Source: Synechococcus sp. A15-62
GTDB lineage: Bacteria > Cyanobacteriota > Cyanobacteriia > PCC-6307 > Cyanobiaceae
Assembly: GCF_014280075.1 (NCBI RefSeq)
Contig: NZ_CP047950.1
Location: 2,046,001 to 2,110,000, forward strand
DNA length: 64,000 nucleotides
Direction of reading: 5' to 3'
The translations under genes and the position numbers were made by a program. Positions 9,028-18,944 of this stretch are shown here, in pieces. Each line of letters starts with the position of its first letter. Position 1 is the stretch's first letter. A model generated the notes under the pieces. The model did not search any database. It saw only the letters and a list, made by a program, of their open reading frames with translations, and was not told the DNA's origin.

Positions 9028-9671
9028 GCGTCGCCCTCCTTGGCCTCACTGGAGGATTGTCCCTCATTCTTGGCTGTGGGCTTCGCTGGAGGGGTGAGGG
9101 TCTCCAACACCTGAGCCGGAAGCTGGCCAGCCCGAGGCCGATCGGCAGCAACGCCGTGAGGATCCATCTCACCTGCCGGCAGATAGGCAAGTTCCCGGAG
9201 GGGAACGACTGAGGGATCGGTGGTAACGCTGGTGGGAAGGCGTCCGAGGGCGACGTTGTCGTAGTTGAGGCTGTGACGATCAAAAGCAGCTAGCTCGTAC
9301 TCCTCCGTCATCGAGAGGCAGTTGGTGGGGCAGTACTCGACGCAGTTGCCACAGAAAATGCAGACGCCGAAGTCGATGGAGTAGTTGCGCAGCTCCTTCT
9401 TCTTCGTGGCTTTGTTCATCACCCAATCGACCACCGGAAGGTTGATCGGGCAGACCCGCACGCACACCTCACAGGCGATGCACTTGTCGAACTCGTAGTG
9501 AATCCGGCCCCGGTAACGCTCGGATGGAATGAGCTTCTCGTAGGGGTACTGCACCGTGACCGGACGGCGCTGCATGTGGTCGAAGGTGACCGAAAAGCCT
9601 TGGGCCAGATTCCGGGCTGCATCGACTGCATCCCGGGTGTAATCACCGACCTGCTTGAGAAAGCCGAACAT
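9024..9671 (-). CDS. ndhI: NAD(P)H-quinone oxidoreductase subunit I (NdhI)
   Basis: 215 residues. The peripheral-arm iron-sulfur subunit, NuoI type. Two 4Fe-4S motifs are visible: [12 protein letters not shown] (about residues 64-75) and [12 protein letters not shown] (about 103-114). A roughly 60-residue Pro/Ala/Lys-rich C-terminal tail follows the core, as in other cyanobacteria. It passes electrons towards the quinone site formed with NdhH/NdhK and anchors on NdhA, the gene just upstream. Confidence 0.97.
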   Translation of the reverse strand: MFGFLKQVGDYTRDAVDAARNLAQGFSVTFDHMQRRPVTVQYPYEKLIPSERYRGRIHYEFDKCIACEVCVRVCPINLPVVDWVMNKATKKKELRNYSIDFGVCIFCGNCVEYCPTNCLSMTEEYELAAFDRHSLNYDNVALGRLPTSVTTDPSVVPLRELAYLPAGEMDPHGVAADRPRAGQLPAQVLETLTPPAKPTAKNEGQSSSEAKEGDA

Positions 9672-9730
9672 GGTCTGAAGGGGAGAGAACGAAGCGGAGC
9701 CGGGAGAGTGGAGATCCTAAGTAGGAAAAC

Positions 9731-10852
9731 CTAGCCGCCGAATGCAACGGGGAAAGCGAGCTTGAGGGCTGCTGTCACCAGAAGGTTCACCAGGGACAGG
9801 GGGAGCAGGAACTTCCAGCCCAGATCGAGCAGCTGGTCAATGCGGACGCGAGGGGTGGTCCAGCGAAGCAGGATCGCCACGAACACCAGCAGATAAGCCT
9901 TGAGCACCGTCATCACGATGCCAACGGTGCCTGTGATCACCTGCACCACGGGGGCATCGATGGGCTGGTTCAGCCAGCCGGCCAACCAATCCACAGGGAT
10001 CGGGAAGCCCCAGCCGCCGAGGTACAGAACGCTGACCAGAACGGCAGAGAGCACCAGGTTGATGTATCCCGCCAGGTAGAAGAGGGCGAACTTCATGCCC
10101 GCGTACTCGGTCTGGTAACCCGCAACCAGCTCTTCCTCAGCTTCAGGAAGGTCGAAGGGAAGCCGCTCACACTCGGCCAGAGCACAGATCCAGAAAATCA
10201 GGAAGCCCACCGGCTGACGCCAGATGTTCCAGCTCAAGATGCCGGCACCGGTCTGCTGACCGACGATGTCGACCGTGCTCAGCGAGTTGGTCATCATCAC
10301 GATGGCCAGCACCGCCAGAGCAAGGGGAATTTCGTAACTGATCGATTGAGCTGCTGCCCGCAGTCCCCCGAGCAGCGAGTACTTGTTGTTGGAGGCATAG
10401 CCGCTCATCAACAGGCCGATCGGCTGAATGCTGCTGAAGGAGATCCAGAGGAAGATCCCCACGCCCACATTGCTGATCAGCAGGTTCTGGCCGAAGGGAA
10501 TGATCAGCCAGGAGATGATCACCGGCACTACCACCAGCACCGGGCCAAGGGTGAACAGCAGGCTGTCGGCCCGCGCAGGAATGATGTCTTCCTTGACCAG
10601 CAACTTGAGGCCGTCGGCCAGAGGCTGAAGTACACCCAGGGCTCCGGCATATTCCGGACCGATCCGCTGCTGAACGGCGGCAGAAATCTTGCGTTCCAGC
10701 CACACCGAAACAAGCACGCCCACCACTGCAGCCACCAGAACAAGCAGCATCGGCAACGGCAGCCACAGCAGCCTCGCCACCTCCGGGGAGAAGCCAAACC
10801 CTTGCAGGGCCTGGCTAAAGCTCAATTCCAGGTCCAGTCCCGGACTCACCAT
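9731..10852 (-). CDS. ndhA: NAD(P)H-quinone oxidoreductase subunit 1 (NdhA)
   Basis: 373 residues, about eight transmembrane helices; the NuoH/ND1 subunit that forms the quinone chamber. Conserved loops are [21 protein letters not shown] (starting near residue 52), [18 protein letters not shown] (about 234) and [18 protein letters not shown] (about 153). It is the first gene of the leftward ndhAIGE cluster. The 59-base gap to ndhI may hold a processing or translation signal. Upstream, gltA ends 24 bases before it. Confidence 0.97.
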   Translation of the reverse strand: MVSPGLDLELSFSQALQGFGFSPEVARLLWLPLPMLLVLVAAVVGVLVSVWLERKISAAVQQRIGPEYAGALGVLQPLADGLKLLVKEDIIPARADSLLFTLGPVLVVVPVIISWLIIPFGQNLLISNVGVGIFLWISFSSIQPIGLLMSGYASNNKYSLLGGLRAAAQSISYEIPLALAVLAIVMMTNSLSTVDIVGQQTGAGILSWNIWRQPVGFLIFWICALAECERLPFDLPEAEEELVAGYQTEYAGMKFALFYLAGYINLVLSAVLVSVLYLGGWGFPIPVDWLAGWLNQPIDAPVVQVITGTVGIVMTVLKAYLLVFVAILLRWTTPRVRIDQLLDLGWKFLLPLSLVNLLVTAALKLAFPVAFGG

Positions 10853-10876
10853 GGTGTCGACGGAAGTGGGTGCAAC

Positions 10877-12070
10877 TTAGGCGGCCGGAGCCGAGACGCG
10901 CTCCTCAATGGGCATCCAGGAGCGTGGCTGGGATCCGGAGTAGATCTGCGAAGGCCGGAAAATCCGGTTCGCCCCGAGCTGCTCCCGCCAATGGGCCAGC
11001 CAGCCGGCGACCCTGGCAATGGCGAAGACCGGCGTGAACAGATCCCTGGGAATGCCGAGCTTTCGGTACACCAGGCCCGAATAAAAATCGACGTTGGGGT
11101 AGATGCCTTTGGGGCCGAGGCGGGACGCTGCTTCTGCTTCGATCGCCCGGGCCACGTCGTAGAGGTCGTCATGGCCGAAGCTGGCGAACATCTCCTCTAC
11201 CAGGGCCTGCAGGATCACGGCACGGGGATCCTTCACCTTGTATTCCCGGTGGCCGAAGCCCATGATTTTGCGCTTGGCGGCGATGGCCTCATCCAGGAAA
11301 GCGCCAGCATTCTCGGGACTGCCCACCTGCTCGAGCATGGCGAGGACATCTTCGTTGGCGCCACCGTGGAGTGGGCCCGCCAGGGTGCCGACAGCTGAAG
11401 CCACCACGGCGTAGGGGTCGGTGAGGGTGCTGGCGGTGACCCGGGCACTGAAGGTGCTGGCGTTGAGGCTGTGCTCGGCATGGAGCATCAGGCAGCGATC
11501 AAAGATCCGCGCTGCCAGGGGATCCGGCTCACGTTCCGTGAGCATGTAAAGGAAATTGGCGGAGTAGGCCAGATCATCCCGCGGCTGGATTGGGTCTTGG
11601 CCTTTGCGGATCAACTGAAAGGCCGCCACCATCGTCGGGATCTTGGCGATCAGCCGCACCACCGCGTCATAGATGTACTGCGGGTCGTCGATCGCCCGGC
11701 GCGAATAGAACAGCCCAAGGGAAGCGGCACTGGACTGAAGCGCGTCCATGGGATGGCCGCTGGCCGGGAAGCACTTCATCATGTCTCGCACCCGGAAGCT
11801 GACCCGCCGGTGCATCTGCACCGCGTGCTCAAACTCCGCCAACTGGTCGCGGCTGGGCAGCTCTCCCCAGATCAGCAGGTAGGCCGTTTCCAGAAAGCTG
11901 CTGTTGGCCGCCAGATCCTGCATCGGGTAGCCGCGATAGGTGAGCAGCCCCTTCTCTCCATCGATGTCGCAGATTGCCGACTGGGTCGCCGGCACGCCAT
12001 CCAGGCCTGGACGCAGTTCGATCCCGGTCCGCGCATGGCGCAGGTCGCCTGTCTGCTGCTGGGCCACCAT
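10877..12070 (-). CDS. gltA: Citrate synthase
   Basis: 397 residues. Condenses acetyl-CoA and oxaloacetate at the entry of the oxidative TCA branch that supplies 2-oxoglutarate. Visible catalytic regions are GPLHGGANEDVL (His, about residue 230) and GFGHREYKVKDPRA (His, about residue 270), plus YRGYPMQDLA near residue 60. The length fits the short bacterial citrate/methylcitrate synthase type. It is followed 24 bases later by ndhA on the same strand. Confidence 0.95.
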   Translation of the reverse strand: MVAQQQTGDLRHARTGIELRPGLDGVPATQSAICDIDGEKGLLTYRGYPMQDLAANSSFLETAYLLIWGELPSRDQLAEFEHAVQMHRRVSFRVRDMMKCFPASGHPMDALQSSAASLGLFYSRRAIDDPQYIYDAVVRLIAKIPTMVAAFQLIRKGQDPIQPRDDLAYSANFLYMLTEREPDPLAARIFDRCLMLHAEHSLNASTFSARVTASTLTDPYAVVASAVGTLAGPLHGGANEDVLAMLEQVGSPENAGAFLDEAIAAKRKIMGFGHREYKVKDPRAVILQALVEEMFASFGHDDLYDVARAIEAEAASRLGPKGIYPNVDFYSGLVYRKLGIPRDLFTPVFAIARVAGWLAHWREQLGANRIFRPSQIYSGSQPRSWMPIEERVSAPAA

Positions 12071-12080
12071 CTGATTGCCT

Positions 12081-12569
12081 CTAACAGCAACCTAAATCGT
12101 CAATCAACAGTGCTGGCCGAAGCAAAGCCTTCAACTGCCACTGGCCCGCGGAACGACGCAGCTGGATCATTCCGGCTTTCTTCAGCACCAGGGAACCCGG
12201 CGCACATCCCAGAAGACCGCAGGCCAGATCTCCAAGACCCGGCTCATGGCCGACCAAGCCAAGCCGTTGATCGAAGGCGGTCACCAGCATGTTGAGGGCG
12301 CCTCCTGGCTCGAGGCGTTCATCCACAGCGAGCTCTGGAGCAAGCCCTGCCTCCAACGCCAGTTCCGCCGTTTGCAGAGCCCGACGGTACGGACTCGAGA
12401 GCAGGCGATCCAACCGCAGTCCCCGTTGCACGAGGGCCGCCATCACCCGCTGGGTTCGCTGACGGCCAGCGGCGGTTAGGGGTCGATCCGGATGGTCCTG
12501 GCCCGCCTGGCGGGGTTCGGCGATGCCATGACGCAACAGGACCAGGTCAGCCAAGTTCGAGCCGGGCAT
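12081..12569 (-). CDS. SixA-like histidine phosphatase
   Basis: 162 residues from the ATG at 12569. This start places the phosphoglycerate-mutase motif LVLLRHGIAE at residues 8-17, as in SixA, and overlaps the upstream DUF3352 gene by 23 bases. A longer frame to 12626 exists but adds residues with no family match. Other conserved points are SSPYRRALQTAE (about 58-69) and the second histidine in LVGHEPGLGDL. SixA removes phosphate from phosphohistidine in phosphotransfer proteins; the target here is unknown. A single-domain phosphatase of this length is normal. Confidence 0.82.
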   Translation of the reverse strand: MPGSNLADLVLLRHGIAEPRQAGQDHPDRPLTAAGRQRTQRVMAALVQRGLRLDRLLSSPYRRALQTAELALEAGLAPELAVDERLEPGGALNMLVTAFDQRLGLVGHEPGLGDLACGLLGCAPGSLVLKKAGMIQLRRSAGQWQLKALLRPALLIDDLGCC

Positions 12570-14163
12570 GCAACGGAATCTCGGTACTGCCTTGCTCCTG
12601 ACGATCAACGTCGATAGCCACCGCAAGGCCGCGGACCTGATCCTGAAGCGGCCGCCCCGCCATCACCTGCAGCAGGGCCCATGGCCGCCATTGCCCCAAC
12701 AGTGCACGAGCCGGCTCATCCGCCAGCAGGAGGGCCTGCGCCGGTTGGGCGGAGGCTGTGAGCTCCTGCCACTGGTTCAAGCGGGGCTGGAGAGCACGCC
12801 CGTTCTGGCGCTGCGCCAACGCCATCAAAGACTCGCCCCACCAGTTCAACGCAGACGAGCGAACCTGAGCCACGGCCAATTGAGCATCCACCCCCGGCTG
12901 GCGTCCCCGCTGGCGCACGAGCCGCGTCCACACGTTCAACACCTCGCCATCACCCTCCAGCTCAGAACGGGTCAGGCCCTGCTCCTGCAGACGCGCATCC
13001 ACCGCATCCCTGGCGGGGTTTTGCGGGCGGGTGGCCAACAGCCAGCCCTCGGGTTGGTCCTGCCAAAGCAGAGGGCCGTCATCGGCCCCCACAACAGCCT
13101 CTGCCGCCGGCTGGTCCGCCAGGTGCTTCTCCAGCACCGGACCAAACCATTGGGCCAGCGGATGGCTTTCGCTGGGATCCAACAGACGGGCTGGACTCTG
13201 CAGCTGAGCCAGCCAACGGGCATGGCCTCCGGCCGATACCGTCAGATCCGTGAGTCCAGCCCAGGGATCGGTACCAAGGGCTTGCCGGAACCCGAGTCGC
13301 CCATCCACCGCGAGGGTTGATCTCTCCGGTCGGAGTGATGCCACGAGTCCGCTCAGATCGTCCCGTTGAGCCACCAGCTCGGGCACCTGCAACCAATGCT
13401 CAAGGGCATGGGGAGATGCCGTCAGCAGAGCCACGCCTTCGCCGAGCTCAGCCACCTGACGCTGCAGGCGTTGATCCCCCAGCTGATGCTGATCCGGGAG
13501 CTGGGAGACATCGAGGGCCTGCTCCAGCACGCCCCGGCCTGAGGCCACGAGGAGCAGGTCATCGTCAATCAAGGCCGTGGCCAGGGGTTGGGGGTCATGC
13601 CCCACCAACGCCCCCTGGCCGCTGATCACACCGATTCCGCGGTAACTGCTGATCTGCAGGTCGGTGCCCGCCAGGCTGCGGGTCTGCCAGAACCGTTGCA
13701 AAAAGCGCCGGGCGCCGTCGTCATCCCGACTGGTCAAAGCCAACACCCAGCCAGCATTGGCGTCCCCATCGGTAAGGGTGAGACTGACCTCCTCGCCAAG
13801 CCAGGGCTCCAGCTCAAGGCCGAACTGCAGGCCCGCCAAAGCAAAGACGCCTTCGCGCCACTGCCGGGCACCATCACGGGCATCGCGGCGTTGCGAGGCA
13901 GGGGCAACGGCCTGGGCATAGGCCGGCAAGCGTCCTGGATCGGCCAGCCAATGGAGCGAGAGATCAGCATCCCGGGGCACAAACCGGGCCGCCCGGGGCA
14001 GATGCAACGGCTGCTCCGCCAGCTGCAGAGGGCTCTGGCGGTTCATGGTCCAGAGCAGGCCAACGGCCAGCAGAAGCAGCGACAGCAGCACAGCGCCGGC
14101 AGCGCTGAGGAAGGGGCGGGCCTTCATGGGCCGGCGGTCTCGGGTCGCCTCATCTTTGTCCAT
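12547..14163 (-). CDS. DUF3352 domain-containing protein, membrane-anchored
   Basis: 538 residues from ATG 14163; an alternative ATG at 14127 is equally possible. The open frame extends upstream to 14361 but would then overlap the divergent rhodanese gene and lose sense. An N-terminal anchor helix (AAGAVLLSLLLLAVGLLW) begins about 16 residues in, then a long soluble region with ARFVPRDADLSLHWL and repeated short beta-type segments follows. This is the layout of the cyanobacterial DUF3352 family, whose function is unknown. The bulk should lie outside the cytoplasmic membrane. The start lies 17 bases from the divergent rhodanese gene. Confidence 0.8.
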   Translation of the reverse strand: MDKDEATRDRRPMKARPFLSAAGAVLLSLLLLAVGLLWTMNRQSPLQLAEQPLHLPRAARFVPRDADLSLHWLADPGRLPAYAQAVAPASQRRDARDGARQWREGVFALAGLQFGLELEPWLGEEVSLTLTDGDANAGWVLALTSRDDDGARRFLQRFWQTRSLAGTDLQISSYRGIGVISGQGALVGHDPQPLATALIDDDLLLVASGRGVLEQALDVSQLPDQHQLGDQRLQRQVAELGEGVALLTASPHALEHWLQVPELVAQRDDLSGLVASLRPERSTLAVDGRLGFRQALGTDPWAGLTDLTVSAGGHARWLAQLQSPARLLDPSESHPLAQWFGPVLEKHLADQPAAEAVVGADDGPLLWQDQPEGWLLATRPQNPARDAVDARLQEQGLTRSELEGDGEVLNVWTRLVRQRGRQPGVDAQLAVAQVRSSALNWWGESLMALAQRQNGRALQPRLNQWQELTASAQPAQALLLADEPARALLGQWRPWALLQVMAGRPLQDQVRGLAVAIDVDRQEQGSTEIPLHARLELG

Positions 14164-14180
14164 CACCGCAGAATGGCGCC

Positions 14181-14537
14181 ATGGGCCAATCCCAACAACC
14201 ACAACCAATCCAAGCCTCTGAACTGCAGCAATGGCTGCAAAGCGAGCGACCTTCACCGCAATTGGTGGATGTGCGAGAAGAAGCTGAGCTTGCGATCGCT
14301 GCCTTCCCCGGTGCGGTGCTGCACCGCCCCCTGAGCCAATCCAGTGCATGGCTTGGATCACTGCAGGCCGACCTCAACCCCGATCAACCCGTCGTGGTGG
14401 TCTGCCATGCCGGCGTTCGCAGCTACCACTTCGGCCTGTGGCTGCTGGACCAGCCCTGGGGCCTTGAGGTATGGAACCTTGAGGGAGGCATTGATGCCTG
14501 GAGCCTTCAGGTGGATCCCAGCGTCCCCCGCTACTGA
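14181..14537 (+). CDS. Rhodanese-like domain protein
   Basis: 118 residues. A single rhodanese homology domain: LVDVREEAELAIAAFPGA (about 28-45) is the CH2A-type motif, and the active-site loop CHAGVRS begins at Cys75. This type carries sulfur as a persulfide or acts as a sulfurtransferase; the partner is unknown. It is divergent from the DUF3352 gene, and its TGA overlaps the ATG of hrcA (TGATG), so translation of hrcA is probably coupled to it. Confidence 0.88.
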   Translation: MGQSQQPQPIQASELQQWLQSERPSPQLVDVREEAELAIAAFPGAVLHRPLSQSSAWLGSLQADLNPDQPVVVVCHAGVRSYHFGLWLLDQPWGLEVWNLEGGIDAWSLQVDPSVPRY

Positions 14538-15509
14538 TGAGCAAGCCCCTGTCCCTTCGGCAAGAACAGGTGCTTCAGGCGACGGTGCACCACTACGTCG
14601 ACACGATGGAGCCGGTGGGCAGCCGCACCCTGGTGCAACGCTTCGGCATCCCCGCCAGCTCCGCCACCGTTCGCTCCGCCATGGGGGCTCTTGAGCGGCG
14701 CGGACTGCTGCATCAACCGCACACATCTGCCGGACGCGTTCCTAGTCCGATGGGATACCGGCACTACGTGGATGCGCTGCTGCCTGAACCTGGCGTCGCC
14801 GTTCAACACCTGGAACGGGAGCTCACCGGCCTCAGCCTCCGTTGGGCCGGTCTGGACGACCTGCTGATGCATCTGGCTCGGCGCCTGACGGATTACCGGC
14901 CTGATGAGCCTGATCACCCAACCGCAGCAGGAGAACCAGCAACTGGAGACGATCCGCCTGGTGCCCAGCGGTGATCGACTGCTGGTGATGCTGGTGGAAG
15001 CCAATGGCCGCGCCAGCCACCTCAACCTGCGTCTGCCCCACGGTGCTGAAGCCGAACTCACCGCAATGGAACGCTGGGCGTTAGCCCAGCTCGAGCAGGG
15101 CGACCTGAACTGGGACGCACTGCCCAGGCAGCTGCAACGCAGCGGAGCTGTGCTGCGCAACGCCCTGGACCAACCAGCCCCCGCCAACTCCACACAGGTG
15201 GTGGTGCATGGCCTCTCAAGGCTGGTGAGCGAACCGGAATTTGAAAGCACCTCCAGCCTTCGGCCGCTGCTGGAACTGATCGATGACCAACCCGCCACCT
15301 TGATCAGCCGCGGTGAATCCGCACGGGTGTGGATCGGCGACGAACATCCGCAGCCAGCTCTGGAGGCCTGCGCCGTGGTTCAGGCCCCCTACCGCTGCAA
15401 CGAGGGGCTGGGCCATGTGGCCCTGGTGGGCCCGATGCGGATGGCCTATGCCACGGCACGGGCCGCCGTGCAGCGGGTGGCCCGCCACCTGGAACTGCTG
15501 CTCGCCTGA
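14537..15509 (+). pseudogene. hrcA: Heat-inducible transcription repressor HrcA, frameshifted
   Basis: Two overlapping frames give one HrcA. Frame 1 (14537 to about 14900) holds the winged-helix part: VGSRTLVQRFGIPASSATVRSAM and LLHQPHTSAGRVPS, ending LARRLTDY. The remaining family sequence (GLMSLIT, then SGDRLLVMLVEANG and so on to 15509) is one base further along. The break is at TACCGGCCTGATG near 14895-14905. Removing one base there restores a reading of about 323 residues. HrcA normally binds CIRCE operators and represses groE/dnaK. As written, frame 1 gives 145 residues with a foreign tail. This is either a sequencing error or a real loss. Confidence 0.85.
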
Positions 15510-15519
15510 GGACCGCTCC

Positions 15520-16776
15520 TCAGAGCTGATCCCCAAGCTTCTCCGCCACGGTGTTGACGTCCTTGTCGCCGCGGCCGGAGCAATTGATCACCACTTCCGT
15601 GCCGTCAGCCAGGGTGGGGCAAAGCTGCTCAAGCCAGGCGAAGGCGTGGGCGGTTTCCAGGGCTGGAATGATGCCCTCAAGCTCACTCACCAGGCGCAGG
15701 GCATCGAGGGCCTGTTGGTCGGTGACTGCGGCGTACTCAGCACGCCCTATCTCCCGCAGGTAGCTGTGCTCCGGCCCCACTCCGGGGTAATCGAGACCTG
15801 CACTGATGGAGTGGGCCTCCATCACCTGACCGTCGCCATCCTGCAGCAGCAGGCTCATGGCTCCGTGCAGCACACCGGCACGACCTTCGGTGATCGTCGC
15901 GGCGTGGCGACCGCTGGCCACACCATCACCAGCGGCCTCAACACCGATCAGCCGCACAGTCGTGTCCTGCACAAAGGGATGGAACAGACCCATGGCATTG
16001 GAGCCACCGCCAACGCAGGCCATCAGAACGTCGGGCAGCCGGCCGAAGGCCTCCTGACACTGCTGCTTGGACTCCTCACCGATCACGGCATGGAAATCCC
16101 GCACCAACATCGGATAAGGGTGCGGACCAGCGACGGATCCGAGGATGTAGTGGGTGGTCTCGACGTTGGTCACCCAGTCGCGGATCGCTTCACTGGTGGC
16201 GTCCTTGAGGGTGGCTGTGCCGGCCGTCACCGGTTGCACCGTGGCGCCCAGCAGGCGCATGCGGAAGACGTTGAGGGCCTGACGGCGCATGTCTTCGGCG
16301 CCCATATAGATCACGCACTCCAGACCGAAGCGGGCACAGACCGTGGCCGTGGCGACGCCGTGCTGCCCCGCACCGGTCTCGGCAATGATCCGCTTCTTGC
16401 CCATGCGCAGTGCCAAGAGGGCCTGGCCCAGGGCGTTGTTGATCTTGTGGGCACCGGTGTGGTTGAGGTCTTCACGCTTCAGCCAGATGCGGGGGCCGCC
16501 GTCAGCGCGGCGGTAGTGGGCGGTGAGACGCTCGGCCTCATACAACGGTGTCGCCCGGCCGACGTAGTTCTTGAGCAGACGATTGAGCTCATCGGTGAAG
16601 GCGGGATCGTTCCAGGCCTGAGCCGCCGCCTGCTCCAGTTCCGCCAAGGCTGGCATCAGGGTCTCGGGCACGTACTGGCCGCCAAATCGTCCAAAGCGTC
16701 CGTGAGCTCCAGGGCGCACCGCTGGCTGAAGGCTGGAGGGATCCGGAGTGCTGGCGTTGGGCAGGGTGCTGGTCAC
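15520..16776 (-). CDS. trpB: Tryptophan synthase beta chain
   Basis: 418 residues. PLP enzyme joining indole and serine to form tryptophan. The PLP lysine lies in [14 protein letters not shown] (about residue 110), the glycine-rich phosphate loop in [12 protein letters not shown] (about 255), and the C-terminal part in [12 protein letters not shown]. The length matches TrpB1. No trpA is nearby, as is usual in cyanobacteria where trp genes are scattered. It is convergent with hrcA, with an 11-base gap. Confidence 0.97.
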   Translation of the reverse strand: MTSTLPNASTPDPSSLQPAVRPGAHGRFGRFGGQYVPETLMPALAELEQAAAQAWNDPAFTDELNRLLKNYVGRATPLYEAERLTAHYRRADGGPRIWLKREDLNHTGAHKINNALGQALLALRMGKKRIIAETGAGQHGVATATVCARFGLECVIYMGAEDMRRQALNVFRMRLLGATVQPVTAGTATLKDATSEAIRDWVTNVETTHYILGSVAGPHPYPMLVRDFHAVIGEESKQQCQEAFGRLPDVLMACVGGGSNAMGLFHPFVQDTTVRLIGVEAAGDGVASGRHAATITEGRAGVLHGAMSLLLQDGDGQVMEAHSISAGLDYPGVGPEHSYLREIGRAEYAAVTDQQALDALRLVSELEGIIPALETAHAFAWLEQLCPTLADGTEVVINCSGRGDKDVNTVAEKLGDQL

Positions 16777-16875
16777 GGATCCACGGCGGAGCGTCGGCTC
16801 AGCGTAAGCAGGCGATCACGCCATGGAGCGCCGCATGGGCAGTCATCGACAATGCAACCCGGTTGCGACGGGTGG

Positions 16876-17202
16876 ATGCCGAAGGGTGGCTGGCAGGAAT
16901 TCAGCAGTGCCGAAAGCCTGCAACGACCGAGCGGGCCTGCAGCAGAGCCCACAGCCAAGGCGCAGCAAATGGTGCGGGTGCAGCCCACCCGCGGTGGCAA
17001 AGGTGGCAAAACCGTCACGGTGATCCGGGGCCTGGAGCTGGATGCTGCCGGCTTCAAGGCGCTGCTGAAGAAGCTCAAAACACGCATCGGCAGTGGCGGT
17101 ACTGCCAAGGACGGCGTGATCGAACTGCAAGGAGATCAGGTGGATCTGGCGCTCGAGCTGCTCAGCAAGGAGGGCTACCGGCCGAAACGGGCCGGGGGTT
17201 AA
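16876..17202 (+). CDS. SUI1/eIF-1-like translation initiation factor
   Basis: 108 residues from ATG 16876, chosen because the conserved N-terminus MPKGGWQEF begins there. The same frame is open far upstream over trpB, but that part is antisense. The SUI1 fold is seen in VRVQPTRGGKGGKTVTVIRG (residues about 33-52) and the GSGGTAKDGVIELQGDQVD segment (about 72-90). Bacterial YciH-type homologues are thought to affect start-codon discrimination, but their role is not settled. The next gene, cysC, starts 32 bases downstream. Confidence 0.88.
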   Translation: MPKGGWQEFSSAESLQRPSGPAAEPTAKAQQMVRVQPTRGGKGGKTVTVIRGLELDAAGFKALLKKLKTRIGSGGTAKDGVIELQGDQVDLALELLSKEGYRPKRAGG

Positions 17203-17233
17203 GGGAGAATGGCCGCCACTTCATGCCGTGGCC

Positions 17234-17878
17234 ATGACCGCCAGCCCCACCTACGGAGAACTCACCAACAAAGGTGCGTCCACCAACATCGCCTGGCATG
17301 AGGCCTCCGTGGGCCGCGACGAGCGCTTGAAGCAGCGCGGTCACCGCAGCGCCATTCTTTGGTTTACCGGCCTCTCCGGCTCCGGCAAGAGCACCCTGGC
17401 CAACGCCGTCAACGCAGCCCTATTTGAGCGGGGACTCGCCACCTATGTGCTGGATGGGGACAACATCCGCCACGGCCTCTGCAAAGACCTGGGCTTCTCC
17501 GATGCCGACCGTGAGGAGAACATCCGCCGCATCGGTGAAGTGGCCAAGCTGTTCCTGGATGCGGGCGTGATCGTGCTGACCGCCTTTGTGTCGCCCTTCC
17601 GTGCAGACCGGGACAAGGCACGCGGCCTGGTGGAGGACGGCGACTTCCTCGAGGTGTTCTGCGCCGCTGATCTCGAGGTCTGCGAATCCCGCGATCCAAA
17701 GGGCCTCTACGCCAAAGCACGGGCGGGGCAGATCAAGGAATTCACCGGCATCTCCAGCCCATATGAAGCACCGGAAACGCCCGAACTCAAAATCGACACC
17801 GGCAAGCAGGATCTGACCGACTCCGTCGAGCTGGTGATCAAAGCGCTCCAGGAGCGTGGGGTGATTCCAGCGGCCTGA
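17234..17878 (+). CDS. cysC: Adenylylsulfate kinase
   Basis: 214 residues from ATG 17234; a GTG two codons upstream is possible. It phosphorylates APS to PAPS. P-loop GLSGSGKS at residues 46-53, then YVLDGDNIRHGL (about 73), the DREENIRRIGEV block, and FVSPFRADRDKAR (about 122). The length matches CysC. PAPS feeds sulfate assimilation and sulfotransferases; a sulfotransferase-like gene lies at 38689. The 3' end overlaps the convergent AI-2E gene by 41 bases. Confidence 0.96.
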   Translation: MTASPTYGELTNKGASTNIAWHEASVGRDERLKQRGHRSAILWFTGLSGSGKSTLANAVNAALFERGLATYVLDGDNIRHGLCKDLGFSDADREENIRRIGEVAKLFLDAGVIVLTAFVSPFRADRDKARGLVEDGDFLEVFCAADLEVCESRDPKGLYAKARAGQIKEFTGISSPYEAPETPELKIDTGKQDLTDSVELVIKALQERGVIPAA

Positions 17879-18923
17879 GTCCGCCGTCGCCAGCCCTGGC
17901 GGCATCCGCCAGGGTTTTGATGCAACTGGCCACCGGCACCGCCAACAGCAGTCCCAGCAGATCCCCCACGCCATAGAGCGCGCCCACCCGGGCGCCAATG
18001 GGCAAGGCGATCAGCAACCAGGCCGGTTGCAAACCCACAATGCTGCCCATCAGCCGCGGCTGGATCACCTGATCCACGATCTGACCGACGACGATCGCCG
18101 CGGCGAGCAGCTCAAGCCCTGTGCGTGGATCTTGAACCGCCAGAACGGCACTGACGGAAACGATCGACACGGCACTTGCATAGGGCACCAGGGTGGTGAA
18201 GCCGATCAGCACGGCGAACAAAACGGCGTAGGGAATTTTCAGGACGGTGAACACCAGAAGTTGACCGCCACTGAGAATCAGCGCCAGCACCACCTGGCCG
18301 GCGAAATAGCCGCGAAAGGTGCGCTCGAGGGTCGTCTGCACCAGATCCCTCCAACGGTCGGGCAGCCAACGGGCCAGGCCGTCGACGATCGGATCCGCCC
18401 CAAGCAGCAGAAAAACCGCCAGCACCAGCACGATCACCACATTGATCGTGGTACCCACCGTTGCCCCCAGCAGCCCCAACAGACGCTGGCTCAACTGCGT
18501 GGCCAGACGGCTGAACTGAGCCACCAGATCGCTGCTGAGGTCAGCGAAATCAGCCGGGAGACCATGGTCCAGTGCCCAGAGCTGAGCCCGATCGATCCAC
18601 TGCTCTGCCGCGGTGAGCAGAGACGGCGAGGCACTGAGCAATTGACTGAGCTGTTCAATCAAGAGCGGCACCAGTGCCACAGCCGCCCAAACCAGAAGCC
18701 CCAGGGTCACCAGGACGACACTGACGATGGCCCAGGCGCGGGGAACACCCCGTTGCGCGAGCCAGCGGCAGGGCAGGTCCAACAAAAAGGCGATCAAAGC
18801 CGCGGTGAGGAACAGCCCGGGGAATGGGGCGAACTGCACCAGCAAACGCTTCAGCACAAAGGCGTTCAAGCCCAGCACCGGCAGCAGAAGACCAAGCCGC
18901 AACCAGGCCGGCCAGGGCGTCAT
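17838..18923 (-). CDS. AI-2E family transporter
   Basis: 361 residues with about eight hydrophobic segments: a pair of N-terminal helices (LLLPVLGLNAFVLKRLLV), a long soluble loop (about residues 90-140), and C-terminal helices including GFTTLVPYASAVSIVSVSA and QIVDQVIQPRLMGS, the conserved end block of the AI-2E/TqsA (PerM) family. Members are proposed exporters of small molecules or ions; the substrate here is unknown. The stop falls inside the 3' end of cysC on the other strand. Confidence 0.85.
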   Translation of the reverse strand: MTPWPAWLRLGLLLPVLGLNAFVLKRLLVQFAPFPGLFLTAALIAFLLDLPCRWLAQRGVPRAWAIVSVVLVTLGLLVWAAVALVPLLIEQLSQLLSASPSLLTAAEQWIDRAQLWALDHGLPADFADLSSDLVAQFSRLATQLSQRLLGLLGATVGTTINVVIVLVLAVFLLLGADPIVDGLARWLPDRWRDLVQTTLERTFRGYFAGQVVLALILSGGQLLVFTVLKIPYAVLFAVLIGFTTLVPYASAVSIVSVSAVLAVQDPRTGLELLAAAIVVGQIVDQVIQPRLMGSIVGLQPAWLLIALPIGARVGALYGVGDLLGLLLAVPVASCIKTLADAARAGDGGLRPLESPHAPGAL

Positions 18924-18944
18924 CGAGACGATGACGCGAATCGA

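Noticed and set aside
15313-16875. Very long plus-strand frame running into the SUI1-like gene
   Set aside because: Only the last 108 codons (from 16876) match a protein family; the rest is antisense of trpB and the hrcA 3' end, open because of high GC.
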